A stretch of 64,000 nucleotides of DNA. Origin: CSSed11-175R1 sp041685735. Lineage in GTDB: Bacteria; Actinomycetota; Nitriliruptoria; Nitriliruptorales; Nitriliruptoraceae. The translations under genes and the position numbers were made by a program. The DNA is taken from positions 42,830 through 106,829 of the forward strand of contig JAWLFE010000005.1 of NCBI GenBank assembly GCA_041685735.1, written 5' to 3'. Of this stretch, positions 36,801-44,581 are shown in pieces (the first letter of the stretch is position 1; each line of letters starts with the position of its first letter). The notes below the pieces were generated by a model. That model was given only the letters and a program-made list of their open reading frames with translations. It had not been told where the DNA came from and made no database searches.

Positions 36801-36828
36801 GCACCGGTCCGAGCACTCCGACCTGCAC
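33820..36828 (-). CDS. SARP/AfsR-type regulator with NB-ARC and TPR domains
   Basis: This protein has about 1002 residues from GTG 36828. Domains in order: OmpR-like winged helix (QVGVLGPVHVTVDGAVVDLG; SLRTYVYRLRSCLGDDHARL), bacterial transcriptional activation domain (RRFEQLLAQARDD; EVVGELEARVAADPLRDRAR; ALATYEDLRRHLDAELGLEV), an NB-ARC ATPase with Walker A VSLVGPGGVGKSRLALELA, Walker B ALLVLDNCEHVL and GLPLAIELAASRLR, and a TPR-like alpha-helical C-terminus. This is the AfsR/DnrI architecture of actinobacterial global or pathway regulators. The target is unknown, and no biosynthetic cluster is adjacent. The alternative start GTG 36855 would add nine residues. Confidence 0.9.
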   Translation of the reverse strand: MQVGVLGPVHVTVDGAVVDLGSAKQRRLLVALTVDAGRVVSTDRLIAALWRDTPPATALASLRTYVYRLRSCLGDDHARLVTRPPGYVLDVADEQIDARRFEQLLAQARDDRSDPHERLNRVDEALALWRGPAFAEFADEEFARAEALRLEEARRLAVEERFELLLSLGRHAEVVGELEARVAADPLRDRARGQLMVALYRCGRQADALATYEDLRRHLDAELGLEVPASLQNLQRDILQQASSLDPPTAPATVAPATAAPGARGPDPRSGTREATDRHLRNLPVAAGGLIGRDDDLAMLEQTLAGAPVVSLVGPGGVGKSRLALELAHRRAPHHPDGVWWCELAPVEDPADVAEAVATTLGIRPGDDTTTADAVASSLTDRHALLVLDNCEHVLDQVAPLVRRIARRCPSVSVLTTSRRPLGIGPEHLHPLRPLHVPDGTSGHDGSALELFVERGRAMRPDLDVTAAPDRAAMVEICRRLDGLPLAIELAASRLRALNPVDLAQRLGDRLDLLTDRQRDTDRHRALRATLAWSYDLLGSVEQRMFARLSVFAGPFTLEAAEAVVVGDGIAADEVLDLLSGLVDHSLVTLEPGGGVARYTLLETLRTFGRERLRDRGEEAATRRRHAAYYVALVEDAARQIRGRDEALGVARLDRALENLRAAHRWCIRHGEVDLALRLSANLFRYALWRLRAEVLGWAGEAAALAGARVHERYPTVAGMAGWAAGLRGDLDQAADRARDGLDSLPDADDPRALVPYEVQVHVAMWSGELDSCLEIAARARAVTDDPVELVPHYVPGLALTYAGRAADALAWMDPVQAAADRAGNPSMRALCHYTRGEALLELAPEDALSPLQHAAELAAAVDNRVVLGVVDVSLGSLHARHGDPHTALGSFTGIIDRLYEGRDWTHLWTGLRALVSVLARLGHDEDATTLLGAVREADNAPPPYGDDAERLAELAEDLTGRLGAAAFTSTYTQGRAMTDHDAVAFARHAIDEAATAREARP

Positions 36829-37040
36829 CGCTACGACCTCGCCACGATGTCTCACTTCGGCCTCGCCGTTCCGCCGGCAGCGTAGGTGAGCTGCGCCCGG
36901 CAGGGCGCTCGCGCACGACCCTCGCCTGCGCTGCGAGCTCGGTGCGATCTGGCTGCGATGGCTGCCTGACAGGCTGCTGGCGCATCCCGTCGAGAGCGGA
37001 ACCGCCGCACTCGCCACGACCCACGACGAAGGAGTACCCG

Positions 37041-37331
37041 ATGGACACCTACCTGATCTTCCGCCGGCACCTGTGTGCCCCCGAGGACCTGCCCGAGGTC
37101 GATCGGCGCTCGCAGGCCGAACTCGACGCCCGGTCCGACACCGTGCGCAAGCTCCGCAGCTACGTGTTCGAGGAGGGCGACGGCACCCTGGGCACGATCT
37201 GCATCTACGACGCCGTAAGCGAGGAAGCGATCCGCGACCATGGCACCCGTGCCAACGTCTCCGTCAGCGAGGTGGTCCCCGCCACGGCCATCGACGTGCA
37301 GCGCCCCGACCCGGAACGGCTCGCTGTCTAG
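37041..37331 (+). CDS. DUF4242 family small protein
   Basis: This 96-residue protein starts at ATG 37041 after GAAGGAG. MDTYLIFRRHLCAPEDLPEV, KLRSYVFEEGDGTLGTICIY and EEAIRDHGTRANVSVSEVV match the DUF4242 (ferredoxin-like, sometimes called nickel-binding) pattern. The function is not established. It is divergent from the SARP regulator, which might control it, since SARP regulators often act on neighbouring divergent genes. Confidence 0.78.
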   Translation: MDTYLIFRRHLCAPEDLPEVDRRSQAELDARSDTVRKLRSYVFEEGDGTLGTICIYDAVSEEAIRDHGTRANVSVSEVVPATAIDVQRPDPERLAV

Positions 37332-37513
37332 CCATGGACACCGGCCAACACCCGGGCGCTGGTGGGGAAGCTCTGGGCGCTCCGGTGGCCCGGGGCACCG
37401 GGACGTTGTGGCCAGCACCGACCTCCGCCGGGCTCGCCCGATGGGTCTCGGAGGTGTTGACATCTTGCTCGACTCTTCCCTCGGGGGAGACGCCACGATG
37501 GGTGGGCCAGGGA

Positions 37514-37649
37514 GGAACCGCATGGTGGGTGGATCGGGCGTCCGGGTACCGCTACTACGGGGCGTCTCAGGCGTGAGGCCGAGGCGATCCGGATCCTACG
37601 GATGGTGGACATGTCGCTCGATGAGATCCGCGAGCTGTTGGCCGAGTAG
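37514..37649 (+). pseudogene. Relic of a MerR-family DNA-binding domain
   Basis: Two pieces of a MerR helix-turn-helix region are present in different frames: VDRASGYRYYGASQA (ending in TGA at 37574) and then EAEAIRILRMVDMSLDEIRE to TAG 37647-37649. Together they match the usual GYRYYsa.Q..ea..I..LR.ldmsLdEIr block. The recognition helix upstream is not visible, so the gene is both truncated and frameshifted. It directly precedes a GyrI-like effector domain, the usual C-terminal partner. Confidence 0.7.
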
Positions 37650-37657
37650 GAACCATC

Positions 37658-38134
37658 GTGGACTACGACATCACCACCAAACAGACGGCGGACCAGCACG
37701 TCGCGGCGTTGCACATGGCCACCCGTCTGGCCGTCATCGGCGAGGACATCGCCACCGGCTTCGCCACCCTCATGGGCGCGCTGTCCCACGCTGAAACCGG
37801 CCCGGTCAGGGCACCGTTCATCATCTTCCACGACGTCATCGACGAACAGACCGCCGGCGACATCGAGAACTGCATCCCGGTTCGAGCCACCGTCGAGGCG
37901 TCGCACGACGAGGTCGCCTTCAAGACCGTTCCGGGCGGGACGGTGGCCGCGACGACCCATCGCGGTCCCTACGACGAGATCTCGCCTGCGTACCACACGG
38001 TGACCGGCTGGATCCAGGACCATGGCCACCGGGTCGCCGGACCACCACGCGAGATCTACCTCAACGACCCCAAGACCGTGCTCCCCGACGACCTGCTGAC
38101 CGAGATCCAGTTCCCGATCAACGCCACCGCCTGA
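37658..38134 (+). CDS. GyrI-like small-molecule-binding domain protein
   Basis: This protein has 158 residues from GTG 37658, which has AGGA seven bases upstream. VDYDITTKQTADQHVAALHM, PGGTVAATTHRGPYDEISPA and PPREIYLNDPKTVLPDDLLT are characteristic of the GyrI-like/AraC-effector-binding fold (SHS2), which binds hydrophobic drugs. In BltR/BmrR-type regulators this domain is fused to a MerR DNA-binding domain; here that domain is a relic just upstream. It could now serve as a stand-alone ligand-sequestering protein. Confidence 0.75.
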   Translation: MDYDITTKQTADQHVAALHMATRLAVIGEDIATGFATLMGALSHAETGPVRAPFIIFHDVIDEQTAGDIENCIPVRATVEASHDEVAFKTVPGGTVAATTHRGPYDEISPAYHTVTGWIQDHGHRVAGPPREIYLNDPKTVLPDDLLTEIQFPINATA

Positions 38135-38179
38135 GCGGCTTCCAAGACAGCGGCGCCGAGGCTCTGGGGAGAGCAGGCG

Positions 38180-38671
38180 TTACGCGAGGTTTCGAACCAT
38201 CGTGACCGCACCCTCGGTGGTCGTCAGCGACGCGAAGCCGTGGCGCTCGTACAGCTGCCGAGCCGGGTTGTCGACCTCCACGCTGAGACTGACCTGGCGG
38301 GTGCCCTGCAGGCGGAGCTGCACCAGCATCGCGGCGACGAGGCATCCTCCGATCCCGTGACCACGATGAGCCGCATCCACCGCGATGCTCAGCTCCGGCG
38401 TGCGTTCGTCGACGTAGCCGTAGCCGTGGTCATCGGCGTGGAAGCGTCGCACCCAGACCGCACCAACCCGGCAGCGATCCACGCGGGCGATCAGACCGCT
38501 GTCGCCGGGTCGTCCCCAGTCCCGGACGTACACGGACAGGTCGGGCGAGCGCAGGGCGACCTCGAGCGGTGGCCGATCGACGGCGCTGCGCCAGAAGGCT
38601 GCCTCGTAGAGCATCGCACGCAGGAACGCGAGGTCGCTGCCGTCGAGGGGCGTGATCGAGAACGAGGTCAT
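38180..38671 (-). CDS. GNAT family N-acetyltransferase
   Basis: This 163-residue protein starts at ATG 38671. The acetyl-CoA motif A is ELSIAVDAAHRGHGIGGCLV (R/Q-x-x-G-x-G/A as RGHGIG) and motif B is VSLSVEVDNPARQLYERHGF. The N-terminal DLAFLRAMLYEAAFWR is common in one actinobacterial GNAT group. The substrate is unknown. It is divergent from another GNAT gene. Confidence 0.85.
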   Translation of the reverse strand: MTSFSITPLDGSDLAFLRAMLYEAAFWRSAVDRPPLEVALRSPDLSVYVRDWGRPGDSGLIARVDRCRVGAVWVRRFHADDHGYGYVDERTPELSIAVDAAHRGHGIGGCLVAAMLVQLRLQGTRQVSLSVEVDNPARQLYERHGFASLTTTEGAVTMVRNLA

Positions 38672-38912
38672 GACGCAGAGTCTGCCAGCAGAACCCCTTG
38701 CCTCGCCGGGTACACGCCACCTCATCGACGACCCCGTCGTTCCGCCGACCAACAGGACGCATCGGGCCGTTGCACACGGGTTCTCTGGGCTTCAGCGGGG
38801 CTCGGTGTCGTCCGCGTTGCCACGGGGTCGGGTCGCGATGACCCACACGGTCTCATCATCGAGGAGGGTATGCGAGGATCGTGGATCGCTTGTGATGGCC
38901 AGGAGGGTCAGC

Positions 38913-39416
38913 GTGACACGCTCCCGCAGCGAGTACCTGCGCGTCCACCCTGACGCGCCACCGGTCGACGTCGCCTCGGAGCCGGGCATCCGACTCGCCA
39001 GCGATGACGATCGTGACGCGCTCGCTGACCTGCTGCTGGATGCCTATCGTGGCACGGTCGATGACGAGGGTGAGGACGTCCCGGCAGCTCGCCAGGCAGC
39101 CGATGACTTCCTGGGGCGGCGGATCGCTGCCGGTTCTGTCGTCATCGAGGACGGGGAGCGCATCGTTTCGATGTCGTTCGTCACCATGGTCGACGGCCGG
39201 GCCTACATCGACCCCGTTGCGACCGCGTCACGGTGCCAGCGGCAAGGGCTTGGCCGACGTGCCGTGCGTGCTTCGCTGCAGCGGCTCCACGGTGCTGGCG
39301 TGCGCGAGGTCGGTGCCACCATCACGGACGGCAATGTCCCTTCCGAGCGACTGTTCGCATCCCTCGGTTTCGTGCGTCTCGGGCCGTGGGAACAGGGGTC
39401 CCGGAGCGGGGAGTGA
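38913..39416 (+). CDS. GNAT family N-acetyltransferase
   Basis: This protein has 167 residues from GTG 38913 with AGGAGGG five bases upstream; ATG 38895 in frame is less well placed. Motif A is DPVATASRCQRQGLGRRAVR and motif B is VREVGATITDGNVPSERLFA followed by SLGFVRLG. The acetyl-CoA signature QRQGLG is intact. The substrate is unknown. The 240-bp gap to the divergent GNAT gene contains no other gene. Confidence 0.82.
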   Translation: MTRSRSEYLRVHPDAPPVDVASEPGIRLASDDDRDALADLLLDAYRGTVDDEGEDVPAARQAADDFLGRRIAAGSVVIEDGERIVSMSFVTMVDGRAYIDPVATASRCQRQGLGRRAVRASLQRLHGAGVREVGATITDGNVPSERLFASLGFVRLGPWEQGSRSGE

Positions 39417-39904
39417 CGTTCGCTCGCGAACAGCGGTCCGAGACGCGCACCAGGCGCCCCGACCCTGGCACACCGAGAGGACTGCTGCCACCTGGTCGGC
39501 CAGTCCGGAAGGAGGCCATCCCTCGTAGGTCGACTCCCTCCCCGATTGGCCGGGTGCGTCATGAGCGCGGCCGGCCCCGNNNNNNNNNNNNNNNNNNNNN
39601 NNNNNNNNNNNNNNNNNNNNNNNNNNNNNNNNNNNNNNNNNNNNNNNNNNNNNNNNNNNNNNNNNNNNNNNNNNNNNNNACTGCTGCCACCTGGTCGGCC
39701 AGTCCGGAAGGAGGCCATCCCTCGTAGGTCGACTCCCTCCCCGATTGGCCGGGTGCGTCATGAGCGCGGCCGGCCCCGTGTACGGACGCACGCGCTCGCC
39801 GCGGTGGCATCGTGGATCGCCCTGGTCGGAGGACGTCGAAGCTGGTCCGATCCGGCGATGCATGCCGTATCCAGCGACGACGATCATGTCAGTGTCCTGG
39901 CCCA
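39417..39904. other. Non-coding stretch containing a scaffold gap
   Basis: This region lies between the GNAT stop and the end of the E2 relic. Bases 39580-39679 are N. The 99 bp before (39481-39579) and after (39680-39778) are identical. No supported gene is seen on either strand once the duplicate is discounted. Confidence 0.7.
39481..39778. other. Assembly gap with duplicated 99-bp contig ends
   Basis: A 99-bp sequence is repeated exactly on both sides of 100 N. This is what a scaffolder leaves when two overlapping contigs are not merged; it is not a biological direct repeat. Confidence 0.92.
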
Positions 39905-40522
39905 TCAGGACAGCAGGGGCCCATCGGCGCGGTGTCTGACCGGCTGCCGTGGGGGCCCGGCCAGCCCCGCTGCCTCCTCGATGGTGCGACGGAGCCCTTC
40001 TACGAATCGGGCCGCGGGAGCGCCGTCGATGATGTCGTGGTCGACGCTGATGGTCAGGCTCAGGTGGTCGCGTTCGACGAGGTCGCCGTCGACCAGGACG
40101 GGGCGGGGGTGATGGGGATCCCCCACCCGAGGCTGGTGCCGAACATGCCGACCGAGCTGACCGCGATGGTGCCGCCGAACCGTTTCGTGGCCCAGGGGCG
40201 GGCCATCATCAGCCGCCACGCCAGTGCCCGCAACGGTGTGGGCAGGCTCACGAACGCCAGTGTCCCACGCAGGCGGCGACGGTCGGCTCGCGTACCAGAC
40301 TGCGCCTGACGGATCTCGGCGGAGATGTCCTCGACGGTGCGATGGTTGGCGGCTCGCCGGTTGCGGCCCGCTGCCCGATCGCGGCGCGGGCATCGGTGAC
40401 ATCGACCTCGACCAACCCGTGGATGATGTGCCAGCGGCGTCCTTCCCGCAGCACATCGACGTAGGCGCGTCGGATCTTGGGGAACGGCCGGACCTCGAAT
40501 CCTTTTCGTCAGGGCGGATCAT
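39905..40522 (-). pseudogene. Relic of a 2-oxoacid dehydrogenase E2 acyltransferase catalytic domain
   Basis: Start ATG 40522 overlaps the stop of the upstream membrane gene (ATGA). Pieces in successive frames are: MIRPDEKD; EVRPFPKIRRAYVDVLREGR ... IIHGLVEVDVTDARAAI; NHRTVEDISAEIRQAQSGTR ... FGGTIAVSSVGMFGTSLGWG; and LTISVDHDIIDGAPAARFVE. The last contains the catalytic HxxxDG. At least three frame changes and loss of the central part of the domain show that it is dead. It is unlinked to the E1 genes at 10-12 kb, which lack their own E2. Confidence 0.78.
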
Positions 40523-40954
40523 GCCGCGCTCCGATCCCGGGTGGTGCGGTCGAACCAGACGAGCAGCCCGATCACCGGGATGCTCCAGAGCAGGTACCAC
40601 CATCCGAACGCCACCAGCGCCACGTGAAAGGCGGTCGCACCGGCCACCGCGACCCGGGTGGCACGGCGTCCCCCCGCGGCGAACGCAACACCCAGCCCGA
40701 ACTCGAACACCGCCAGTGCGCCGGCCAACAGCCGTGCATGCGGGACGAACGCATCTCGCCACGCCTCGCGGACCACCGCGAACGGCGACCCGTCGGCGAA
40801 CGCCTCGTAGATCTCGGGCATCACCGAGGCGAACACGCCGTGCCCGACCGCACCAGCGATGAACATCCCCGCGAACGCACGACGCGTCCACCGCACCCCC
40901 CCGGGGCTCGGTCGCCGCCCCGTGATGCGGCACGTGACCGACCGTCGTGGACAT
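40519..40954 (-). pseudogene. DoxX-like membrane protein with G7-tract frameshift
   Basis: ATG 40954 has GGAGG nine bases upstream and reads MSTTVGHVPHHGAATEPRGG, then runs into a G7 tract (40896-40902 on the plus strand as C7). Beyond it the membrane part, VRWTRRAFAGMFIAGAVGHG ... GLLVWFDRTTRDRSAA, is in another frame; six Gs would join them. Translation could alternatively start at GTG 40896 to give a 125-residue protein. About four hydrophobic helices recall DoxX-like proteins. Its stop overlaps the start of the E2 relic. Confidence 0.6.
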
Positions 40955-41305
40955 GGCCGACAACCTCCCGCCACCGACGTGACCCCTTCAGGGTCCCGAC
41001 GTGCCGCCGGTTCTTCAAGGTCCAACGGTCCCACGATCGCGGGGCGACCGTCCCACAACAGCTCAGATCCGACGCTCTTCGTTTCCGCCGGAAGCGCGTG
41101 GCCCGCGACGGGCGTTCACCCGGAAGCGACCGCGCGTGGCAGGCCGACGACGGCGCGGGGGCGGCCGACCTGCGGCCGACCTGCGGCCGCGATCGTGACC
41201 GACAACGCCGGGTGTCAGGGTCCATCGACCCTGCCCAACCGATCCAACCAGCAGGACAATCGTGGGGTCCCGACGGGTCCCGTCACCGCCGGGGGGAGCA
41301 CCACC
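40955..41305. other. Divergent intergenic region
   Basis: This 350-bp region lies between the DoxX-like gene and the plus-strand hydrolase. It is G+C-rich, with a short direct repeat GCGGCCGACCT(GCGGCCGACCT) at 41161-41183. No gene, RNA or clear promoter was recognised. Confidence 0.45.
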
Positions 41306-42139
41306 GTGACTGCGCTTCGTCCCGACACCAGTACTCCGCTGGAACAGGGCCGGGGTCGGACCCGACGGCGGCCTCGTGTCCGACGTGCCAGCCTGTGGAC
41401 GCTTGGTGGTCTGCTGTCGGTGGCAGTGCTCGCCCTGGCTGGCTCGACGCTGCTCGAAGCACGTGACCAGCGCCGGCCGCCGGGCGAGCTGGTCGAACTG
41501 CCCGACGGTCGGATGCTGCACCTGCAGATCGCGGGTGGCGAACACACCGGCCCGACCATCGTCCTGGACGCCGGACAGGGGATGTTCAGCCCGGCATTCG
41601 CCTGGCTGCAGGACGCGCTCGCGCTGCATGCGACGGTGGTCGCCTACGACCGGCCCGGCGACGGATGGAGCACGCCGGCTGATCGTCCGGTCGACGCCGC
41701 CGCGACGGCCGACGACCTCCACAACGCCCTCACGTCACACGGTCTGGACGGCCCGTATCTGCTCGTCGGGCACAGTCTGGGAGCCTTCTACGCGCACACC
41801 TTCGCGGCCCGCCAGATCATCACCGTCGCGGCGGCAGCACGCTACTGGCAGGCCGCGGGTGCCGAGATCGACGCGTTCAGCACCCTGGCAGCTGCACCCC
41901 CTGACGGGTTCGGCGATGTGCCGGTGATGGTCATCGGCGCCGAGCGTGACGTCCCAGACGGTCCGAAGGTGCGCGCGGTCTTGGACGAGCTCAACCGCGA
42001 GCTGGTCTCGCGTGTCCCCCGGTCGACCCACCACGTCATCGAGGGCGCCGACCACCTCACCCTGCTGACCGTCGAAGCGCACGCACGGGAGGTCAGCGAA
42101 CTCATCGTCACGCTGCTGCCAGCGAACGACGTCCCCTGA
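41306..42139 (+). CDS. Membrane-anchored alpha/beta hydrolase with internal in-frame deletion
   Basis: This protein has 277 residues from GTG 41306, with GGGGGGAG upstream. An N-terminal anchor (SLWTLGGLLSVAVLALAGST) is followed by a serine hydrolase core: VLDAGQG, YDRPGDGWS and nucleophile elbow VGHSLGAFYAHTFAARQ. Next the chain jumps directly to ITVAAAARYWQAAGAEIDAF, skipping the strand and cap region (roughly 50-60 residues) normally found after the elbow. The Asp (GAERDVPDG) and His (EGADHLTLL) remain. It may be a recent in-frame deletion with lost activity. Confidence 0.68.
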   Translation: MTALRPDTSTPLEQGRGRTRRRPRVRRASLWTLGGLLSVAVLALAGSTLLEARDQRRPPGELVELPDGRMLHLQIAGGEHTGPTIVLDAGQGMFSPAFAWLQDALALHATVVAYDRPGDGWSTPADRPVDAAATADDLHNALTSHGLDGPYLLVGHSLGAFYAHTFAARQIITVAAAARYWQAAGAEIDAFSTLAAAPPDGFGDVPVMVIGAERDVPDGPKVRAVLDELNRELVSRVPRSTHHVIEGADHLTLLTVEAHAREVSELIVTLLPANDVP

Positions 42140-42161
42140 ACCCCGACCGAACGGATGAGCG

Positions 42162-42440
42162 ATGCCCTCGGATCACATGGACGATCGACAACGGTTGCCG
42201 ACCGGCTGGGCGATCCCCACCGGTGTCGTCACCGGTGCCGCGATCGGGATGCTGTTCGGGATCATGCTGCAGGAGCTCGTGCTCGGCCTGATCGTCGGAG
42301 CCGCGGTCGGGCTCCTCGCCGGCGCATCGGGGACCGCAGCCACGGCCACGCCGGCGGATCGTCGCGGGGCCGTGCTCGCGGTCGCGATCGGGCTGCTCAC
42401 CGCCGGCTTCGCGATCGTGCTGCTGATCGTGCTGCGATGA
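42162..42440 (+). CDS. Small glycine-rich membrane protein
   Basis: This 92-residue protein has three hydrophobic segments: IPTGVVTGAAIGMLFGIMLQ, LVLGLIVGAAVGLLAGASGT and GAVLAVAIGLLTAGFAIVLL. Regular Gly/Ala spacing suggests a glycine-zipper-like helix packing. The function is unknown. Its stop overlaps the next start by ATGA (42437-42440). Confidence 0.6.
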   Translation: MPSDHMDDRQRLPTGWAIPTGVVTGAAIGMLFGIMLQELVLGLIVGAAVGLLAGASGTAATATPADRRGAVLAVAIGLLTAGFAIVLLIVLR

Positions 42441-42814
42441 CGGGTTCGGGGGAGCGGGACGGACACGGCGACAGGCAGCCGTCGGTTCGAAGGGTCGACA
42501 TGGCGGTTCACCACCAGGTCAGGGTGGCTGACGACGTCAGCCTGGAGGTGGCAACCGCCGGGCCGCCCGACGCGCCACCGGTGATGTTCGTGCACGGCAA
42601 CGGACCCAACGGTCGGCAGTTCGCGCCGAAGTTCACGAGTCTCGCCGACCGGGACCGCCTGCTCGCGCCCTCGCTCCGAGGTCACGGCCGCTCGGAGGTG
42701 CCTGCCAACACGACGGTCCGCGACGTCACGAACCTCGAACAGCCCCGCGCGTTCGATGACGCGCTGCAGCGTTTCATCGACCACCACGTGACCGCGGCGG
42801 GGGTTCGAACATGA
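42437..42814 (+). pseudogene. Alpha/beta hydrolase lacking its catalytic core
   Basis: A 125-residue frame begins like a normal lid-less hydrolase: VMFVHGNGPNGRQFAPKFTS, LLAPSLRGHGRSEVPANTTV. It then jumps to the extreme C-terminal helix EQPRAFDDALQRFIDHH. The nucleophile elbow, acid and most strands are missing, so it cannot be an active hydrolase. The frame is preserved, and its stop overlaps the M28 gene by ATGA, so it may survive only as a translation bridge. Confidence 0.68.
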
Positions 42815-43986
42815 ACAGCAGCATCCGCGACCGGATCCGGCATCACCTCGAGGTGCTGGTCGACGACATCGGTGCGCGCCCGCCGGGCTCCCCGACGAAT
42901 CGGCGCGCCACGGACCACGTGCACACGACCCTCACGGCTGCCGACAAGCCGGTGACGACGCTGCCGTTCACCACACGGTGGTGGGAGCCTGGAGCTGGCC
43001 GGCTGGAGGTGGACGGTGTCCGGGTCGAGGTGGATCCGGACCCCTACAGCCCCGCGGCCGACGTCCACGGCCGAGCGGTGCGGGTGGGCCGGCTCTCGGC
43101 GCTCGAGGAGCTCGGTCCGGACGCGGACATGATCCTTGTGCTGACCGACGAACTGGCCCGCGAACAGGTGCTGCCGGCGACCTTCCCGTTCCTGTCGCTG
43201 CCGGAGCACGAGCGGATCCGCACCGCCCTGCACCGCCTTGCCCCGGTGGCGGTCGTCGCCGTGTCCGATCACTGGGAACCGATCCTCGAGGACCCCGACC
43301 TCGGGTTCCCGTCGACCACGGTGCCCACCGCCGTCGGGAAGACCATCGGCGACAGCGATGCGCTCCGGCTGGCCGTGGGCGGTGCCGTCCACACCGGCAC
43401 CGGCGTCAACCTGTCCACCCGGCTCGGGCAGGAGCAGCCTCGACTGGTCCTGTGCGCACATCTGGACAGCAAGGCGACCACCCCCGGCGCCTTCGACAAC
43501 GCGGCCAGCGTCGCGACGCTGCTCGCCCTGACCGAGCTGGGCCACCTCGACGCGCTGCCGCTGGAACTCGTGCTGTTCAACGGCGAGGACCACATCGACA
43601 GCTGCGGCCAGGTCGCCTGGCTCGCCGCCACCGACCTGGAGGAGATCGCCGGGGTCGTCAACGTCGACGGTGCGGGTCTCGACGGTCAGGGGCTCTCACT
43701 GGCCACCCTGAGCTGCCCGCCGTCGCTGGAGGCGCAGCTGACCACCTGGGGGGAGGACCATCCCGGCTGGGTCCCGGCCGAGCCATGGTTCGAGAGCGAC
43801 CACGCCATCTTCGCGATGCGCGGCATCCCGGCCGCGGCCATCACGAGCGAAGATGTGCACGCCCTGATGGGTGGGCTCGCGCAGACGCCTGCCGACACCC
43901 TGGACGTGCTCGACCTCGACGTGCTCGAGCGGCTGGCCGTCGACCTCCCCGAACTCCTCACCCTGATCACCGGAGAGCTCTGCTGA
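42811..43986 (+). CDS. M28-family metallopeptidase-like protein, one zinc ligand replaced
   Basis: This 391-residue protein starts at ATG 42811, coupled to the upstream frame. M28 landmarks are CAHLDSK (His ligand), GAFDNAASVATLL (bridging Asp), LFNGEDHIDSCG (Glu pair region) and VNVDGAG (Asp ligand). The last ligand, normally His in an HTxxDT motif, is Gln here: LAQTPADTLDVLD, codon CAG. An inserted apical region lies at residues 90-190. The loss of a zinc ligand suggests altered or absent peptidase activity. No signal peptide is visible, so it is probably cytoplasmic. Confidence 0.8.
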   Translation: MNSSIRDRIRHHLEVLVDDIGARPPGSPTNRRATDHVHTTLTAADKPVTTLPFTTRWWEPGAGRLEVDGVRVEVDPDPYSPAADVHGRAVRVGRLSALEELGPDADMILVLTDELAREQVLPATFPFLSLPEHERIRTALHRLAPVAVVAVSDHWEPILEDPDLGFPSTTVPTAVGKTIGDSDALRLAVGGAVHTGTGVNLSTRLGQEQPRLVLCAHLDSKATTPGAFDNAASVATLLALTELGHLDALPLELVLFNGEDHIDSCGQVAWLAATDLEEIAGVVNVDGAGLDGQGLSLATLSCPPSLEAQLTTWGEDHPGWVPAEPWFESDHAIFAMRGIPAAAITSEDVHALMGGLAQTPADTLDVLDLDVLERLAVDLPELLTLITGELC

Positions 43987-44088
43987 GCACCGTCAGGCCG
44001 CGTCGTCCGCACGTCGTTACAGGCGATCCACGCGGGCGGGAGGCGGGCCGACCGGTTCGTGCCCGCGAGGCGGGAGCCGATCTGCATG

Positions 44089-44463
44089 TCAGCGGTTGGC
44101 CAGGTCCATGCGGAGGAACTCGGTGATGCGTAGCACCTTCGGTGGGCGTGCCACCTCAGCGGGGAGCGCATCGAACGCTTCGTCCTGCCCGAACAGGCGC
44201 GGGGTGGTGAGGTCCCGGTCCTCGCCGTCGATCCGGAGCTGGGCGTGGCCGGCGGCGAGCACGTTCTGGACCCAGTCCGACCCCGATCCGTAGACCAGGA
44301 CGAACAGGTAGCCGCCGTCGACGGGGTGGGCGTCCATCGGGGTCTGGTAGGTCGTGCCCGAGCTGCGACCGATGTGGGTCAGTACCGGCCACTTGCCCCC
44401 GGCGATGGCGCGTGGGTTGAACACCCGCTTGTTGATGTGCCCCCACCATCTCGGCATCGGCAT
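44089..44463 (-). CDS. F420/Ddn-type nitroreductase family protein
   Basis: This 124-residue protein starts at ATG 44463 (ATG 44457 is also possible). KWPVLTHIGRSSGTTYQTPM, GGYLFVLVYGSGSDWVQNVL and AAGHAQLRIDGEDRDLTTPR match the deazaflavin-dependent nitroreductase (DUF385, Ddn) family: SGxxYxTP and YGxxxDWVxNxxAxG are its F420-contact blocks. Such enzymes reduce quinones or nitro compounds with F420H2. It is divergent from a truncated TetR gene across a palindromic operator. Confidence 0.85.
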   Translation of the reverse strand: MPMPRWWGHINKRVFNPRAIAGGKWPVLTHIGRSSGTTYQTPMDAHPVDGGYLFVLVYGSGSDWVQNVLAAGHAQLRIDGEDRDLTTPRLFGQDEAFDALPAEVARPPKVLRITEFLRMDLANR

Positions 44464-44531
44464 GCGCGTCTCCTTGGGCCGCCAGGTGCTGGTGGGGCGA
44501 GCCGTCGAACGGCATGCCACCCACCGATCGG

Positions 44532-44545
44532 CTTACATACGTAAG
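44532..44545. promoter_or_regulatory. TetR-type operator-like palindrome
   Basis: CTTACATACGTAAG has 5-bp arms CTTAC/GTAAG around ATAC, in the divergent region between the Ddn-like and TetR genes. TTGACA occurs next to it on the minus strand (44548-44553) but no matching -10 was found. It is a plausible binding site for the adjacent regulator. Confidence 0.55.
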
Positions 44546-44581
44546 GTTGTCAAGCGTGTGCACGTCGTCCTCGGAGCCGCC

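Noticed and set aside
39481..39778. 99-bp direct repeat as a possible mobile-element or attachment duplication
   Set aside because: The repeat abuts 100 N exactly, and a second gap shows the same 99-bp length, so it is an assembly artefact.
40255..40520. Separate small gene starting MLREGRRWHIIHGLVEVDVT
   Set aside because: It aligns as one frame of the decayed E2 domain and has no independent start region.
41161..41183. GCGGCCGACCT direct repeat between divergent genes
   Set aside because: Two copies only and low complexity; no supporting promoter elements were seen.
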